A stretch of DNA of 64,000 nt from Gammaproteobacteria bacterium (GTDB taxonomy: Bacteria; Pseudomonadota; Gammaproteobacteria; Arenicellales; JAANXG01): NCBI GenBank assembly GCA_024639325.1, contig JAHEIO010000008.1, forward strand, positions 1 through 64,000, given 5' to 3'. A program made the position numbers and the translations under genes. Each line of letters opens with the position of its first letter. Position 1 is the first letter of the stretch. The notes under the pieces are model-generated. The model was not told the origin of the DNA and made no database searches. It was given only the letters and a program-made list of their open reading frames with translations. Below, piece by piece: positions 1 to 8,757 of the stretch.

Positions 1-153
1 CATAAATTCGGCATCATCGGCCGTAGGAGCGTCAGCCTGGGGGTGGCCGAGTACGCCGCCGGCGATGACATCGAGAGCTTTATTATCAAAGCCGACAAAG
101 CGCTTTATTCGGCCAAGCGTGCAGGCAAAAACCAGGTGGTTCGAGTCGCCTAG
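1..153 (+). CDS. GGDEF-domain protein, C-terminal end only
   Basis: The frame is open from the first base of the window to a TAG at 151-153 and gives about 50 residues. It matches the tail of a GGDEF (diguanylate cyclase) domain: a serine-leucine-glycine-valine-alanine strand, then the conserved final helix with ADKALYSAKRAGKNQV. The GGDEF motif and any sensory domain lie upstream of the window, so activity cannot be judged. A hairpin with a T-run follows about 45 bases after the stop and closes the transcript. Confidence 0.88.
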   Translation, partial: HKFGIIGRRSVSLGVAEYAAGDDIESFIIKADKALYSAKRAGKNQVVRVA

Positions 154-199
154 TCGAGTATTTCCCGCCGGGAGCCCGATCCGCAGTAAATCGACAATC

Positions 200-240
200 C
201 CGCATATCGAACCACGGGGTTCCGATTGCGGTTTTTTTTT
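200..240 (+). terminator. Rho-independent terminator after the GGDEF gene
   Basis: CCGCA...AACC pairs with GGTT...TGCGG across a short loop (200-231). It is followed directly by nine T residues (232-240). The T-run is on the + strand, so it serves the GGDEF gene rather than the convergent AsmA gene ending at 259. Confidence 0.85.
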
Positions 241-258
241 GGATTCGGTGTTTTTTCT

Positions 259-3200
259 CTACTCGTCCCGCAAGCCTATGGCTTGTTCGCACTTTTTCGT
301 GTCTACACCCGGCCTGACACCCTGAGTGATGTACTGGCCCGGGACGAGAACCACGGTGGCCATCATCCGGACCGCCGTACCCAACAAGTCGTCGGGCCTC
401 AATCCTACGCCGAAGTCGGCAAAACTGCCTTCCACCATGACCGGCGTCGACAGGCTGAAAAATTTGGGCCGTTTGCTGCGCGGCGAAAGGCGCAGCTTGA
501 TGCGCTCAGTCCGAAAATTGATCTTCCCCTTTCCGTTCACCTGGGTACGAGTCGTGTCCATGAACAGCAGATTGGGCTTCATGACCCCATCGTTCACATC
601 GAGCCGGCCAACCAGGCAGTTGACTTTCGATTGTGTTTGCAGATTCAACACCGGCAGAACAGCAAAAAACAGGTTGGTCGTCCACAGGTCGAAAATTCCG
701 CTGCGCAAGGTTTCCGGCCAGATCACAAAATCGAAATACCCGTTGGCATTGTCATCGATCAGGCTCAATGTCTCGCCCTGCGACGCCAGGTCCACGTCGA
801 AGGAAAATTTACCGGCCATATCGGTATCGGGCTCGATGCGGCGGGCAAATACGCCATAGTCGAAGTTTTCGATTTGAGTTCGCAGCGTCGCGGCATATTC
901 CTCCTGGGTCGCTTGCAGACTCAGTTCCAGTGCGGCCTCCCCGCCCGGCAAATCTACGTCTAGCGACAGCATTAGCTTCCCGTTCTGCAGTGCAATACTC
1001 ATTTCTCCGAAGCCGAGCCGGTCTTGACCCGATAGAACGTCACCCACCCGTATATCGGCCTTGCCATCAAAACCGTGCATCACCTCCCTGCTCAATAGCG
1101 GCTGCGCCGATTCCGCTTGCGTATGTTTACCGCTGTCCTGTTCCGCTGGCTTTTTTGAAATCGCACTGTCTCCGGTCTCAACCTCGATTTCCTCGTTAGT
1201 GACCGCCACCGGCGACCAATCGCCCAGTTGAAAATCATCCAGCCGAAAGGTCTTGGCTTCGAGTATTCCGGTCAGTTCCGGTTTGGCGCCCGAGGTGGAA
1301 ACCTCGAGGTGTCCTCTCGCGATGGTTTCGCCTATCCGGAACGTTACGTCTGAAAGGCTGTAATCGGAATCGCCGATTCTTAACCGTCCATCAACGGAGT
1401 ACGGCCCAAACGGCGGCAGTGAAACCTCTAATAATTCATCGAGGCTATCGATCCGGTTGCCGCTAAAGGAAACGTGCAGATCCAGACCACGCAGCCCGCT
1501 CAACCGCGGCACTAAACCCTGCATGGTCAGCTCAGCGCCGGCTGCGATCGCTTTGATTTTGGTATCGAGAAATTCCTTGCCATCGGGGCTTTTCGGGAGT
1601 CGTTTCGTTTCCATGGTGAAGTCCATCGGCACCTCGTCGATGCGCGCGTCCAGCTTGACCACGGTCTGTTTGGTCCGAGTGGTTGCCTTGGCAGTGCCCT
1701 TCACCACCTCGATATGCGCTCTGCCCGCCTGGTTGGGATCGGTGAGTAACCAGCGCCCGGCATGGGTCTCGATATTTATATCGGTGTCGCCAACCAGTTC
1801 GCCGATGCTGCCGCCGCGCGCGACGACATGCGCCGTCAACCGCTTGCAATGGGCATCGATCTCTGTGGCAAGCTGCAGTTTGCGCAGAAAATTTCCGATA
1901 TCGACATCCGTGGCTTCGAGATCGAGCTCGATCTCGGGGATGTTTCCACGCAGGTCCATGGCGAGGTTGCCGGTGAAGCCGGTGTCAGCCAAAGTCCCTC
2001 GAAACGGCGCTTCCGACACGTGACCGTCGCGTATCCGGGTCGAGAATGCGATATCCGTAATATCGGAAGGCTCCAGGACGACCCGCTTACCCGCGATGTC
2101 GATGTCCATGTCTTTCAAGTTCAAATCCGTTGGCAGGATCGGCATGTTCATGTCGACACCCACGCCGGATTTCTGCTCCCCGGGTGAACGCTGGGCGGTG
2201 AAAACGCGTTCCAACTCGAACGGATCGATCACATCAAACGCCAGCGATGTGGTTAACAGCGGCTGGCCATCGAGCCGTGAAAGCCCGATCGCGCCGTCGA
2301 TCGAACTTCGACCGATTTGCGCATGCAGATCGCTCAGCCGCCAGGCATCTCGATCGTTCTGCACGCTCAACCGACCCGACAAGGAATACGCCGCCATGAA
2401 GTCGGGCGACACCCCCAGCCACGGCGCCAGCTCGCCGAAGCGTTGGCCCGACAACTGAATCTGAAGCGTCGTCTCATCCGCGCTGGTTTCATCGGCAAGC
2501 CGACCGCTCATGATCAACTCCGCGCCGGCACCCGTCGCCATTAGATCAAGGGGCAGGCTCCTTTCTTCAAAAAACGTCGGAAGATCACCCAGCCCGACAT
2601 CGGCCGTAAAGGCTTCACCAAGCAGGCGGCCGTCAACCGACAGTCTCGCCCGTTGCCGGTACGTACCGTGAAACGTCATCTCGTCGAGATCGATTTCGAT
2701 CGACTTTTCGCTGGATCCGTTGCCGTAGGTTATCGCCGCGTCCCGAAGCTGCACATTCAGCCCCAGGTTCTCGATCAGGGACCGCGTCTCTCTGCCCTGA
2801 CTGGACGCTTGCACCGCAAGCTCACCGAGCTTGCCCGAGATGCCCGTCAGATCGGTAAATCGTTCGACCAGATCACCAACATCTGCTTGCTGCGCGTGCA
2901 GTGCAGCCGTTGCCTTGAACTCACCGTCTATTCGATCGACTCCGATGTCTCCCTGAATTGCCAGACCATCGATGTTGAGTTGAAACGCCCCATCTATCCG
3001 CATCCGTTCGCCTGTTGTTCCCAGTCGCAGATTGCCGGTAATCGCCGTTTTTCCGAGATGGCCGTCGATGCCGGATATTGCCAGTGCGCCCGGGGTCCCG
3101 CTGAGTTCAGCTTCGAGCCGGTATTTTCCGATGGCGGGCAGCGATGCATCGAGGATCGCGGCAAGATCGGCTACGCGTGCGCCCTCCAGTTCGACGCTGG

Positions 3201-3939
3201 CGTCGATCTCCTGCCGTTCCGGCGTGGCGATTACCGAGCCGTCGATCTGGAGTCGGTTATCGTTTAGCGCCACCGTCGAATTGACCGGCACCGGCTCGTG
3301 GGACGTCAGCAGATTATTCAGGGAGGCGGTCGTCGCATCGATCGAGAACGGAAATCCCCGGACCGTTCCCGCCATGTTGATGCGGCTGGGATTATCGGCC
3401 GGCAGCTGCGCGGTTAATTCCTCGACAACCAGTTCAGCCGCGGTTTGCTGCGTTTGATCTTTGAATTGCACGGCCAGATCGCTTAGCGACACGTGGTTGA
3501 TGGCAACCAGTTTCCAGCCGCCGCCCCCGGTATTTTTTGCGCCGGCCGGAAACGTCCAGTTATTGCGGCCGTCAGCAGCGGCTTCCAAAGAAAGACCCAC
3601 TCCGCTTGCATTGATTTCATCGATCACGATTTGGCCGCGCAGCAGCGGCATCAAGCTGACGGTGGCGGTTATTTTTTCGATTCGAACAAAATCCGGACTC
3701 GACCAGTTTGGCGGATTACCAAGACGGACCTGGGCCGCCTCGAAGACCGGCGGCAGCGAAAGTTTGACGGCGAGCGAGCCCTGCAGTTGTATCGAACGAT
3801 CCAACGCCTGCCCGCCGATCGCCTCGATTCGCGGCCGTAAATTGCCGAGCTCGATGCGGGGGGCAATAATTGCCACCAGCGCCAGCACGATTGCGGCGCC
3901 CGCAACAGCCAGTGCGAACCAGCGCAAAAGTGTCTTCAA
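259..3939 (-). CDS. AsmA family protein (large, envelope biogenesis/lipid transport)
   Basis: The 1226-residue product starts with one N-terminal membrane helix (about residues 5-27) followed by the AsmA signature region (IELGNLRPRIE, then a beta-rich segment around a PNWSSPDF motif). The rest is long repetitive beta-sheet typical of AsmA/TamB-like periplasmic proteins. The AsmA C-terminal domain is recognisable near residues 1080-1200 (GVMKPNLLFMDT and VNGKGKINFRTERI motifs). The family is anchored in the inner membrane, spans the periplasm, and is linked to phospholipid transport and outer-membrane assembly. It is longer than E. coli AsmA (about 617 residues) and closer to the YhdP/TamB size class. 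No partner gene is in the same operon. The start has a good membrane helix and is accepted. Confidence 0.85.
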   Translation of the reverse strand: MKTLLRWFALAVAGAAIVLALVAIIAPRIELGNLRPRIEAIGGQALDRSIQLQGSLAVKLSLPPVFEAAQVRLGNPPNWSSPDFVRIEKITATVSLMPLLRGQIVIDEINASGVGLSLEAAADGRNNWTFPAGAKNTGGGGWKLVAINHVSLSDLAVQFKDQTQQTAAELVVEELTAQLPADNPSRINMAGTVRGFPFSIDATTASLNNLLTSHEPVPVNSTVALNDNRLQIDGSVIATPERQEIDASVELEGARVADLAAILDASLPAIGKYRLEAELSGTPGALAISGIDGHLGKTAITGNLRLGTTGERMRIDGAFQLNIDGLAIQGDIGVDRIDGEFKATAALHAQQADVGDLVERFTDLTGISGKLGELAVQASSQGRETRSLIENLGLNVQLRDAAITYGNGSSEKSIEIDLDEMTFHGTYRQRARLSVDGRLLGEAFTADVGLGDLPTFFEERSLPLDLMATGAGAELIMSGRLADETSADETTLQIQLSGQRFGELAPWLGVSPDFMAAYSLSGRLSVQNDRDAWRLSDLHAQIGRSSIDGAIGLSRLDGQPLLTTSLAFDVIDPFELERVFTAQRSPGEQKSGVGVDMNMPILPTDLNLKDMDIDIAGKRVVLEPSDITDIAFSTRIRDGHVSEAPFRGTLADTGFTGNLAMDLRGNIPEIELDLEATDVDIGNFLRKLQLATEIDAHCKRLTAHVVARGGSIGELVGDTDINIETHAGRWLLTDPNQAGRAHIEVVKGTAKATTRTKQTVVKLDARIDEVPMDFTMETKRLPKSPDGKEFLDTKIKAIAAGAELTMQGLVPRLSGLRGLDLHVSFSGNRIDSLDELLEVSLPPFGPYSVDGRLRIGDSDYSLSDVTFRIGETIARGHLEVSTSGAKPELTGILEAKTFRLDDFQLGDWSPVAVTNEEIEVETGDSAISKKPAEQDSGKHTQAESAQPLLSREVMHGFDGKADIRVGDVLSGQDRLGFGEMSIALQNGKLMLSLDVDLPGGEAALELSLQATQEEYAATLRTQIENFDYGVFARRIEPDTDMAGKFSFDVDLASQGETLSLIDDNANGYFDFVIWPETLRSGIFDLWTTNLFFAVLPVLNLQTQSKVNCLVGRLDVNDGVMKPNLLFMDTTRTQVNGKGKINFRTERIKLRLSPRSKRPKFFSLSTPVMVEGSFADFGVGLRPDDLLGTAVRMMATVVLVPGQYITQGVRPGVDTKKCEQAIGLRDE

Positions 3940-4013
3940 CCCGGTAACTCTTGTCCTATCGCAAATTAATCATTAACACGGCGCGGTTCCGTACCGGTTG
4001 ATTTGGATCACTT

Positions 4014-4098
4014 CTAGCCCGCATATTGCACCCGTATCCCGAGCGATGACGCAGGACAGGTTTGACTGAGCGCCGGCCTGGTGAAAAATGCGGGCTGA
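4014..4098. repeat. Paired REP-like inverted repeat
   Basis: Two arms face each other: CTAGCCCGCATATTGCACC at 4014-4032, and on the opposite strand CAGCCCGCATTTTTCACCAG within 4078-4097. Further copies of this family occur at 9198-9226 and 23162-23189. It fills the gap between thiQ and the AsmA gene. It looks like a REP/BIME-type intergenic repeat. Confidence 0.6.
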
Positions 4099-4174
4099 TT
4101 GAGCCATCAACGCCGGTGATGAAAGATGACTACAAATTGAACTGATATTGGAAATCGTCGAAACTTTTCTTACC

Positions 4175-4822
4175 CTATTTCAGCCTTTCTACGCGTCCAT
4201 TGCCAAGCTCATAGTGGCGGTCCGCGGTCTGCTCGCACTCATCGAAATCGTGGGTGACCATGAGCGCGATAAGGCTTTGTCTGGAGACAATTTCTCTCAC
4301 CAGTGTAATCATGTCGGCGCGGGTATCCGCGTCAAGGGCGCCAAATGGCTCATCCAACAGCAGGACAGGCCGCTTGCGGACCAGGCAGCGGGCCAGCGCG
4401 ACGCGCTGTTGTTCTCCGCCCGAGAGCAAACCCGCACGCTGCCCCGCAAGGGGCAACAAGCCGACCCCGTCCAGCACCTTTTGCACTTCCCGCCCCTCGG
4501 CTTCGGTTAACTTCAACGAGGTGTTCATGCCGAGCGCGACATTCTGCGCCGCGCTCAAGTGTTCGAACAAGTTGTCTTTCTGGAACAGGATTGTCAGTGG
4601 GCGGGATTCCGGAGCAAGCGCCAGGATGTCTTTGCCATCGACTCTGACCCGACCCGAATGGGGTTCAAGAAACCCGGCAATCAAGTCCAGGCAGGTCGAC
4701 TTTCCGCTCCCGCTTTTGCCCGTCAAACAGGCAATTTCCCCGGCCGCCACTTCCAAGTCGTACTGATACTCCAGCGTAACAGCGCCCTTATGCCGGTAGC
4801 GCAGTTCTATGACTTCAAGCAT
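4175..4822 (-). CDS. thiQ: Thiamine ABC transporter ATP-binding protein
   Basis: A 215-residue ABC ATPase. Walker A is GKSGSGKST (about residues 35-43), the signature is LSGGEQQRVALAR, Walker B is RPVLLLDEPFGALD, and the switch His is in VTHDF. The length and the short C-terminus match ThiQ, which lacks the regulatory extension of other importers. Its ATG overlaps the end of thiP by 8 bases, so the two are translationally coupled. The locus lies downstream of a TPP riboswitch, which supports thiamine or TPP as substrate. In the family, ThiQ powers uptake of thiamine delivered by periplasmic ThiB through ThiP. Here thiB is largely deleted, so the transporter may be non-functional or use another binding protein. 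Confidence 0.9.
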   Translation of the reverse strand: MLEVIELRYRHKGAVTLEYQYDLEVAAGEIACLTGKSGSGKSTCLDLIAGFLEPHSGRVRVDGKDILALAPESRPLTILFQKDNLFEHLSAAQNVALGMNTSLKLTEAEGREVQKVLDGVGLLPLAGQRAGLLSGGEQQRVALARCLVRKRPVLLLDEPFGALDADTRADMITLVREIVSRQSLIALMVTHDFDECEQTADRHYELGNGRVERLK

Positions 4823-6455
4823 CGCGCTTTTCCCGGTAACACCAGGGCACTAGGGTAAACACAAGAAAAGTGGTGACCAGCAAAATCAATGCGATCCCCG
4901 CGGCGTCGGTGGTCCTGTAGGACCCCATCTTCTGATACAAAACCCAGGGCAGGGTCGAGAAATCTCGATTTCCAAACACGGATATCACCCCCAGGTCGCC
5001 AAAGGAGAAACAAAAGGACAGAGCTGAAACGAACCCGACTTCAGCGCGAATCGCGGGAAAATCGACCAGCCGCCAACGCGCGAATCCCGACAAACCCAAT
5101 GAACTTGCCAAACGATCGTGCTTCAACCCGGCTTTCTGCACCGCCGGGTAAAGAATTGCCAGGGCAAAGGGCAACGCCATCAGCACATTGGCAAGCAGAA
5201 GCGCCAAGGGGGCGAACACGTAAACATCTGATGCCAGTCGGCGCGCAATGAGAAAAAAGCCCAGCGCCATCACCAGCGACGGGATCGCCAGATATATGGT
5301 GCCGCTCACCGTCATCATGCTGGACAGGATACTCACCCATCTCGTCTGGCGGGTGTGAAGTGGCGACGTCAACCGTTGTCTGGCCCTGCTGATGAGGAGC
5401 GCGATGGCCAGCGTTACGATGCTAGCCAGGGTAGCCAGCATAAAGCTGGTGATCAACGCGCGCACGAAGACGCGCTGCGCAAGCAACCCGGCAAGATCCG
5501 CGGCCAGTCCGTCAACGACAACGGCGAGCAAGGGCGCCAGATAAGCCAATGCAAATATAAATATGAACGCCGACTGCAACCGCCGAAGTATCGCCGGCTC
5601 TGGCCACGAGAACCGTTCCGCCCGAATCGCCAGGGAACGATCTTGCGAGCGGAACATCGACGCTGAGACCACAAAAAATCCGCACACGGCAAGCTGCACT
5701 AGGGAAATTGCGACGGCATGCTGTATATCGAACTCCAGTTTAATCGCTTCGTAGATAGCGACTTCGAGCGTGTTGAACCGCGGCGATCCCCCTAGCGTCA
5801 ATACGACCGCGAACGAGGTAAAGCACAACAGGAAGATGGTTGAGCAAAGCCCGGGTAGTGACGACGCCAGTGCAGGCCATTCGATGAATCGAAAACGCTG
5901 CCACGGAGAAAGCCCCAGACTGCGCCCCAGCTTGAGCTTTTCAACCGGCACCCCATCCAGGCGTTGCAGCAACAGGCGGGCGGCGAAGGGCGCGTTCATG
6001 AAGACGTGGGCGGTCAGAATGCCGCCAAGCCCGTAAATCGCAACTCCGATACCCGCCGAGCCCGCGGCGCCAAACAGTTGATTCAACCACCCCTGACGGC
6101 CCAGGACCGTTATCAGCCCCAGGACGACAACCAGCGTGGGCAACACCATGCTGATCGACAGCAGCGCAATGAGCTGGTGCCGGCCGGGAAATCTCAGGTG
6201 ACTGATACTCCAGGCCGCGGTCAGCCCAAGAGCTACCGAGAGGAGCGTCGATGCCCCCGCCTGAAACAGCGTAAACCATAAGGTGGCCCATATGGCGGCA
6301 ATGTCCAGGTCCGCGGCGCCTCGACCCTGCCCTGCCGTCCACATCGATAGAAACATGCCGGCCGCCAGTGCAACCAAACCCAGCGACGCGGCGATGCCGC
6401 CCCAAACCACCCACGACGTTTTTCGTAAAGAGCTGGAGTTACCGGCCAATCGCAC
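4815..6455 (-). CDS. thiP: Thiamine ABC transporter permease
   Basis: A fused permease with two halves and about twelve hydrophobic helices, as in ThiP. Each half carries an EAA-type cytoplasmic loop (for example KLGRSLGLSPWQRFRFIEWPAL and SSLGLSGFARWRLVDFPAI). I choose the GTG at 6455 as start: it gives 546 residues, close to the 536 of E. coli ThiP, and it overlaps the end of the thiB remnant as in the usual thiBP arrangement. The frame stays open upstream to an ATG at 6587, but that part is antisense-like low-complexity sequence overlapping thiB. The gene is intact and overlaps thiQ by 8 bases. Control should be by the TPP riboswitch at 6741-6812. Confidence 0.87.
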   Translation of the reverse strand: MRLAGNSSSLRKTSWVVWGGIAASLGLVALAAGMFLSMWTAGQGRGAADLDIAAIWATLWFTLFQAGASTLLSVALGLTAAWSISHLRFPGRHQLIALLSISMVLPTLVVVLGLITVLGRQGWLNQLFGAAGSAGIGVAIYGLGGILTAHVFMNAPFAARLLLQRLDGVPVEKLKLGRSLGLSPWQRFRFIEWPALASSLPGLCSTIFLLCFTSFAVVLTLGGSPRFNTLEVAIYEAIKLEFDIQHAVAISLVQLAVCGFFVVSASMFRSQDRSLAIRAERFSWPEPAILRRLQSAFIFIFALAYLAPLLAVVVDGLAADLAGLLAQRVFVRALITSFMLATLASIVTLAIALLISRARQRLTSPLHTRQTRWVSILSSMMTVSGTIYLAIPSLVMALGFFLIARRLASDVYVFAPLALLLANVLMALPFALAILYPAVQKAGLKHDRLASSLGLSGFARWRLVDFPAIRAEVGFVSALSFCFSFGDLGVISVFGNRDFSTLPWVLYQKMGSYRTTDAAGIALILLVTTFLVFTLVPWCYREKRDA

Positions 6456-6648
6456 GCCGCCACTCGGCAATCCGGCGTTTTCGGTGTTGCTCAATCCCGG
6501 CGCTTTCCACCAGCCGGGCTCCGGGGCTGCAACCCGCCGAAATTGCATCCCAGGTGCGCACGGTCCGCTTTGGCTTCTCCTCGGCATGGGTTAGGATCGC
6601 AATCCACGCAAGCAGGAAAGACCTCGTACAGGCGAACAAACGGTTCAT
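6439..6648 (-). pseudogene. thiB: thiB remnant with large internal in-frame deletion
   Basis: A 69-residue frame starts at ATG 6648, with GAGG about 6 bases upstream. It begins with a signal peptide (MNRLFACTRSFLLAWIAILTHA), then KPKRTVRTW, like the KPVLTVYTY start of mature ThiB. It then jumps directly to a ThiB-like C-terminus ending RRIAEWRRAIGR; the E. coli protein ends WISEWQRAVSR. Roughly 260 residues of the usual ~327 are missing and the frame is kept across the junction near residue 33. The product could not form the two-lobed thiamine-binding fold. It keeps the first-gene position behind the riboswitch and overlaps thiP. Either the deletion is genuine or it is an assembly error in this one region. 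Confidence 0.75.
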
Positions 6649-6740
6649 CGGCATCCTCATAATCAAGCATTCTCTGCATCGAACAAAAAGCGGGGTCATT
6701 CGAGTCGCGAAGGGTGTCTTGCGGCGCCGTTCGTCTCTTG

Positions 6741-6812
6741 CTTCCTCCGCCAGCATGGTCTGGTTCAGGTTCAATGGGTTTATCTCAGCCCGAGGGCACC
6801 CCAGAGAGACGA
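6741..6812 (-). promoter_or_regulatory. TPP riboswitch (THI element)
   Basis: Read on the minus strand, the conserved THI-box pieces appear in order: GGGGTGCCC, CGGGCTGAGA (pyrimidine-sensor helix core with CUGAGA), an AACCC/AACCTGA segment, then CCATGCTGGCGGAGGAAG (pyrophosphate-sensor arm). This is close to the family consensus. It lies about 95 bases upstream of the thiB remnant start. TPP binding would lower expression of the thiamine uptake operon (thiB remnant, thiP, thiQ). No clear terminator follows, so translational sequestration of the thiB ribosome-binding site is the likelier mode. Confidence 0.92.
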
Positions 6813-6816
6813 TTCA

Positions 6817-6846
6817 AGTATAACTATGAGGGGAACGAGCAAGCAA
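6817..6846 (-). promoter_or_regulatory. Candidate sigma-70 promoter of the thi operon
   Basis: On the minus strand TTGCTT (6846-6841) and TATACT (6822-6817) are separated by 18 bases. Transcription would start about 7 bases on, just at the 5' edge of the TPP riboswitch. The position fits; the assignment is by eye. Confidence 0.5.
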
Positions 6847-6871
6847 CAGAGCGCGTGAGAATAATTGGACC

Positions 6872-7546
6872 ATGCAGACTATTGATTTCGACAGTCCGGT
6901 CATACTGGTAGGCGCCGGGGACATCGACTGGAAAGGCTTCCGGCACGTTCACGGGCTCGGGTATCCCGTGATCGCCGCCGACAGCGGCGCGGACATACTG
7001 CGCGAAGCCGGCGTTCAGCCGGATGTGATTATCGGCGATATGGACTCCATATCCGACACGCGGGCTTGGCCGCACCGGACGAAAATCGCCAAAATTTCGG
7101 AGCAGGAAACCACCGATTTCGAAAAGGCCTTGTACGCCACGTCCGCTTCCTTGTATCTGGCGTTTGGTTTTCTCGGCCACCGCCTGGACCACAGCCTGGC
7201 TGCACACCACTGCCTTGCAAAATATCGAACGAGGAAATCCGTTGTTTTGATCGGTTACGTAGATTTGATGTTCGCACCGACCGTGCCTCTGGTAATCGAC
7301 CTGCCCCGAGACATCCGGTTTTCGATCAATCCCCTGGCCCCGGTCAGGTTTCTGAACTCAAGCGGTTTACTGTATCCTCTCGATGGATTGACGCTGGAAA
7401 CGGGTGTCGCAATCGGCACTTCCAACACCGTGACCCACACCACGGTTCGCGTCACGCCCGAAAATCCTGAAAGAGCGGATTACCTGGTTATTGTCCCCAA
7501 CATCGCGCTGCGCCACGTGCTCGACTGGTATGTTGCGCAGTGCTGA
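6872..7546 (+). CDS. thiN: Thiamine pyrophosphokinase (thiamine diphosphokinase)
   Basis: A 224-residue protein with thiamine pyrophosphokinase motifs: AADSGAD (residues 36-41) followed by GVQPDVIIGDMDSI (47-60), QETTDFEKAL (79-86) and GHRLDH (102-107). The family transfers pyrophosphate from ATP to thiamine to make TPP in the cytosol (EC 2.7.6.2). It is divergent from the thi transport operon with about 60 bases between, which fits a salvage role: import thiamine, then activate it directly. The C-terminal half is beta-rich as expected for the thiamine-binding domain. There is no strong Shine-Dalgarno; the start is taken as the first ATG before the conserved core. Confidence 0.88.
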   Translation: MQTIDFDSPVILVGAGDIDWKGFRHVHGLGYPVIAADSGADILREAGVQPDVIIGDMDSISDTRAWPHRTKIAKISEQETTDFEKALYATSASLYLAFGFLGHRLDHSLAAHHCLAKYRTRKSVVLIGYVDLMFAPTVPLVIDLPRDIRFSINPLAPVRFLNSSGLLYPLDGLTLETGVAIGTSNTVTHTTVRVTPENPERADYLVIVPNIALRHVLDWYVAQC

Positions 7547-7625
7547 AAACTCTCCAAGATAGAGTCGTTAGTTCTTGCCAGTAAGTTTCAGTTTGTCTGA
7601 TCGGCCACGCGGGTCGCCCCGTAAT

Positions 7626-8066
7626 TCAATAGCTGCTGAACGTTTCGATCCTGCCCTCGCTGTCAAACGTCAATACGTCGTAGTTTTCAGGTTTGACGCT
7701 GTGCATCCCCGGAGATAGCTGCGGCATTCCCGGCGCCGTGATTCCTACCACGTCCGGCCTTTCCGAAAGCAGGCGACGTACGTCGTCCGCGGGGACATGA
7801 CCTTCGATCACATAGCCATCGACCACGGCGGTATGACAAGACATCAGCCGCCCGTCGGTGAGTCCGAGTTCCTTTTTGATGTCCACCAGATTCTCTCTGT
7901 CTACGGTTTGCACGGCGAATCCGTTCTCCCGCATGTATTCGACCCAGCCGTTGCAGCAACTACACGTGGGGGATTTGTAGACGGTCACGGTATCCACCGG
8001 TCCGGCAGCATAGGCCGCCATTGCGAAATAAAGCGCAAGCGGTATCGATCCGAGCATCGCTTTCAT
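7626..8066 (-). CDS. DUF411 exported metal-binding protein
   Basis: The 146-residue product has an N-terminal signal peptide (about 1-21) and the DUF411 core: VYKSPTCSCCNGW with Cys35, Cys37 and Cys38, LMSCHTAVVDGYVIEGHVP with Cys77, His78 and His90, then GMHSVKPENYDVLTF. DUF411 proteins are thioredoxin-like, Cys-rich and often found with copper resistance genes. A copper or metal-handling role in the periplasm is likely by family. No copper genes lie next to it here, so the specific metal is unknown. It stands alone, convergent with thiN. Confidence 0.85.
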   Translation of the reverse strand: MKAMLGSIPLALYFAMAAYAAGPVDTVTVYKSPTCSCCNGWVEYMRENGFAVQTVDRENLVDIKKELGLTDGRLMSCHTAVVDGYVIEGHVPADDVRRLLSERPDVVGITAPGMPQLSPGMHSVKPENYDVLTFDSEGRIETFSSY

Positions 8067-8289
8067 CGTCGTCTCTCGTCTCCTGTGTTAAATCGCGTAC
8101 GTCTTAATTATAATATGAACCTGTCAGCGTGAACTGAATATATTTGTCGCCATCAGCAGTGCGCTGGTGCGCAAGCGCGGAGCAGGCCCAGAGCCCGTCG
8201 GAATCGACCGACGACAAAACCCTGAATCTGCTCGCGTACCGAAGTCTGGGGGGCGACGCGTTTTGACAGGGCGACCTAATTTTCGCCCG

Positions 8290-8754
8290 GCGTTATCTTC
8301 AGCAAGGTGCAGATATCTACGATCCGAAAACCCACAGCGCTCTGGCCTATGTCTATTTCGTGGATCCCGGTGTGGTGTGTCTATCGATGCTGGCGCCGTT
8401 CTCTGCTTCGGGATCGCAATGGAAGAGCTGAGCTGGGGCCAGCGACTGTTTGGTTTCGACACACCCGAATTAGTATAAAAGCACATCGCTCAACTCGAGT
8501 TCAGCGTACACAACATGCTCAAAGAGCAGCGCGTGGTTATGAATACCGGTCTCGTAACTACTTCCCTGTTGATTCTAATAGTGGCATCGTTCTTCCAAAA
8601 CGTCTTTCCACACGCCAGCCTGATCATCTGTGCCGTCACCTTCGGATTCGCCGGCGCTTTGGACGTTCTGCTGCCCAACGAGGTATTCGAGGCGCTGGCC
8701 ACCGTATTTGTGGCATTTTACGCCTACCGGATCTACAAACTTGGCAACACGTGA
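8290..8754 (+). pseudogene. Decayed membrane protein (EELSWGQR family) with intact-looking 3' part
   Basis: In one frame the sequence reads a hydrophobic stretch, then AMEELSWGQRLFGFDTPELV, a TAA at 8477-8479, then KHIAQLEFSVHNM and three hydrophobic segments to the stop at 8754. The EE(I/L)SWGQR(I/L)FG motif followed by a QxE...HN segment is typical of a small family of multi-pass membrane proteins. Here the stop splits the motif, and the upstream part switches frames. The 79-residue tail from ATG 8515 could still be made: its membrane segments fall near its residues 9-28, 32-53 and 55-75. It ends 3 bases before DUF2288, which suggests an old operon. Confidence 0.5.
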
Positions 8755-8757
8755 ATC

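Noticed and set aside
226-963. 245-residue open frame on the + strand
   Set aside because: It lies antisense inside the AsmA gene, has no ribosome-binding site and shows no family motif.
4815-6587. Longer thiP starting at ATG 6587
   Set aside because: The extra 44 residues overlap the thiB remnant and do not match ThiP; the GTG at 6455 gives the family length.
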